A DNA stretch of 54,508 nucleotides from Methylobacterium sp. WL119 (GTDB lineage Bacteria > Pseudomonadota > Alphaproteobacteria > Rhizobiales > Beijerinckiaceae). Every line of letters begins with the position of its first letter. Positions within the stretch are counted from its first letter, which is position 1. The notes beneath the pieces were generated by a model. That model did no database searches. It worked only from the letters and a program-made list of their open reading frames with translations, and was not told the origin of the DNA. Of this stretch, positions 53,371 to 54,508 are shown piece after piece. A program made the translations under genes and the position numbers. Location: positions 1 to 54,508 of the forward strand of contig NZ_VRUU01000023.1 in assembly GCF_008039875.1 (NCBI RefSeq). Direction: 5' to 3'.

Positions 53371-54508
53371 ATGCCGATCCACACCCGTCGCCGCATCCCA
53401 TCCCGGTTCGCGTTCGCCTGCGCCGCCTCCGCCCTCGGCCTCGGTTGCCTCGTCGGCGCGGGCTCGGCCGACACGCGGACCTCCCTGCGGATGGCCTTCG
53501 TCGGCGCCTCGACCGATCTGGCGCAGCGTTTCGCCCCGGCGGACGCGGCGGCGCGGGTCGCCCTCGGGCCGGGCGGGGCGGACGTGCGGGTGGCCGGCGA
53601 CCTGATGGACGGCGTCGCGCTGCGGGTCGAGGCCCTTCTGGCGGCGAACCCGCAGGCCCGCCGCATCCACCTCACCAGCGGCGGCGGCCTGGTCGAGGAG
53701 GGCCTGGCGCTGGGGGCGCTGATCGCCGAGCACGGGCTCGACACCTACGTCCCCGACGAATGCGCCTCGGCCTGCACCCTGGCCTTCGTCCGCGGCCGCG
53801 CGCGCTACCTCGGCACGGCCGGGCGCCTCGGCTTCCACGCCCCCTACGAGGCCGGCCTGTTCGGGCAGACCTTCGCCGTCGACGCCAGCCCCGAGCGGGC
53901 GGCCTATCGCGACGCCGGCCTCGCCGCGGACTTCACGGCGGAGGCGCTGGCGGTCGCCTCCGACGACATCTGGATGCCGGATGCTGAGCGCCTGATCCGG
54001 GCCGGCGCCGTCACCGAGGTGGTGGAGCCCGACCGCTTCCCCGACTCGACCCTCGACGACGACGACGGCCCGGAGGCGGCCCGCGCGCAGGTGCTGCGCA
54101 ACCTGCCGATCCTCGCGCAGGCCGACCCCGCCGCCCTCGACCGCATCGCCGCCTGGTACCGCGACGGCTACCGGAACGGGCGCTCGGAAGCGGACGCCTT
54201 CGACGGGTTGCGCGCCCGGGCGAACGACCACCTCAGGGTCCTGTTCCGCCGGGCCGACGACGCGACCATCCGGGCGCTCGGGCATGCGGCGCTCGCAGCG
54301 TCGCGGGCGGTGGGGGCGGGCGACGGTGATGCGTGCGAAGCCATCGCCGGCGGCGACGTGGTCGCGATCGACGAGGCCCTGCGGCACGCCGCGCACCCGG
54401 TGCCGAGCCTGCCGGCGCTGATCGTGCAGGCGCGACGGCAGAATGCGGCGCCGACCGAGGGAGCCGCCGCGGGCGACGACGCCCGCCCGCGCCGGCACGC
54501 CCGGCGCC
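53371..54508 (+). CDS. Periplasmic ClpP/crotonase-like protein (partial, runs off window)
   Basis: The open frame starts MPIHTRRRIPSRFAFACA at 53371 and has no stop through the window end (379 codons so far). Residues 1-34 look like a signal peptide (ALGLGCLVGAGSA-DT). The fold resembles ClpP-like periplasmic proteins: IHLTSGGGLVEEGLALGALIAEHG (substrate-loop glycines), then CASACTLAFVRGRARYL (nucleophile-position Ser between two Cys) and GRLGFHAPYE (His). These match the Ser and His of the Clp-type protease/isomerase fold. Its role is unknown. A helical C-terminal part follows (AWYRDGYRNGRSEADAF). A long minus-strand frame over it is a shadow. Confidence 0.8.
   Translation, partial: MPIHTRRRIPSRFAFACAASALGLGCLVGAGSADTRTSLRMAFVGASTDLAQRFAPADAAARVALGPGGADVRVAGDLMDGVALRVEALLAANPQARRIHLTSGGGLVEEGLALGALIAEHGLDTYVPDECASACTLAFVRGRARYLGTAGRLGFHAPYEAGLFGQTFAVDASPERAAYRDAGLAADFTAEALAVASDDIWMPDAERLIRAGAVTEVVEPDRFPDSTLDDDDGPEAARAQVLRNLPILAQADPAALDRIAAWYRDGYRNGRSEADAFDGLRARANDHLRVLFRRADDATIRALGHAALAASRAVGAGDGDACEAIAGGDVVAIDEALRHAAHPVPSLPALIVQARRQNAAPTEGAAAGDDARPRRHARR

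Noticed and set aside
52384..54498. 704-codon minus-strand open frame
   Set aside because: It lies antisense to the ClpP-like gene and the small 93-aa gene, with Arg/Gly-rich composition. It is a GC-driven shadow.
1..54508. CRISPR arrays, rRNA and tRNA genes
   Set aside because: I searched by eye for regularly spaced repeats and for cloverleaf or rRNA signature sequences and saw none. Short tandem duplications (for example 53292-53327) have only two copies.

Overview
The window looks like part of the chromosome of a Methylobacterium/Methylorubrum-type alphaproteobacterium (Hyphomicrobiales). The reasons are the high GC content, a B12-dependent ribonucleotide reductase (nrdJ) close to the complex I accessory subunit NDUFA12, a DUF2155 protein and aat, many stress or membrane proteins with rhizobial-type domains, and several c-di-GMP and chemotaxis genes. 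The right end (46-54.5 kb) reads as ordinary core genome. The left and middle (0-46 kb) is an accessory mosaic with many gene remnants, broken insertion sequences and locally lower GC.

Region by region: 1-1.1 kb holds remnants of a TetR regulator and an alpha/beta hydrolase. 1.1-5.3 kb is one very large secreted protein with an LprI-like domain, a peptidoglycan-binding-like domain and an internally duplicated module. 5.5-9.9 kb is a complete type II CBASS anti-phage system: a JAMM protease (Cap3), an E1-E2 fusion (Cap2), a DncV-like CD-NTase and a patatin phospholipase effector (CapV). The effector is divergently oriented, which is the most notable system in the window. 10.1 kb has a response-regulator remnant. 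10.6-14.4 kb is a DUF4173 membrane protein with an OmpR-type two-component system. 14.4-23.2 kb has a DUF2809 protein, a chemoreceptor, two alpha/beta hydrolases and several small secreted proteins. 23.3-27.3 kb is a lower-GC patch with an inactivated IS5-family element, a solo right end of a related element, a broken secreted-protein gene and a umuC fragment.

27.3-31.3 kb carries a five-gene, fully overlapping minus-strand operon: DUF3592-like, a 49-aa protein, a small membrane protein, an isoprenylcysteine-methyltransferase-like membrane enzyme, and a cytochrome P450. It converges on a DCC-family gene. 31.4-37.1 kb has a HEAT-repeat protein and a c-di-GMP set (tandem PilZ, membrane diguanylate cyclase, GAF-GGDEF-EAL phosphodiesterase). 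37.6-40.4 kb holds an IS3-family element with a nonsense-mutated orfB, and the tail of a tyrosine integrase whose catalytic Tyr position reads as a stop codon. 40.5-43.5 kb is a catabolic operon (MFS transporter, aconitase-X large and small subunits), probably for cis-3-hydroxy-L-proline. 44-45.6 kb has an RNase HI with a ribbon-helix-helix-like tail and a DUF2786 protein.

46-54.5 kb is the conserved end: nrdJ with a putative NrdR box and terminator, NDUFA12, DUF2155, aat, a small unknown gene, and a periplasmic ClpP-like protein that runs off the window. All calls come from reading the sequence and recalling family motifs; no database search was run.
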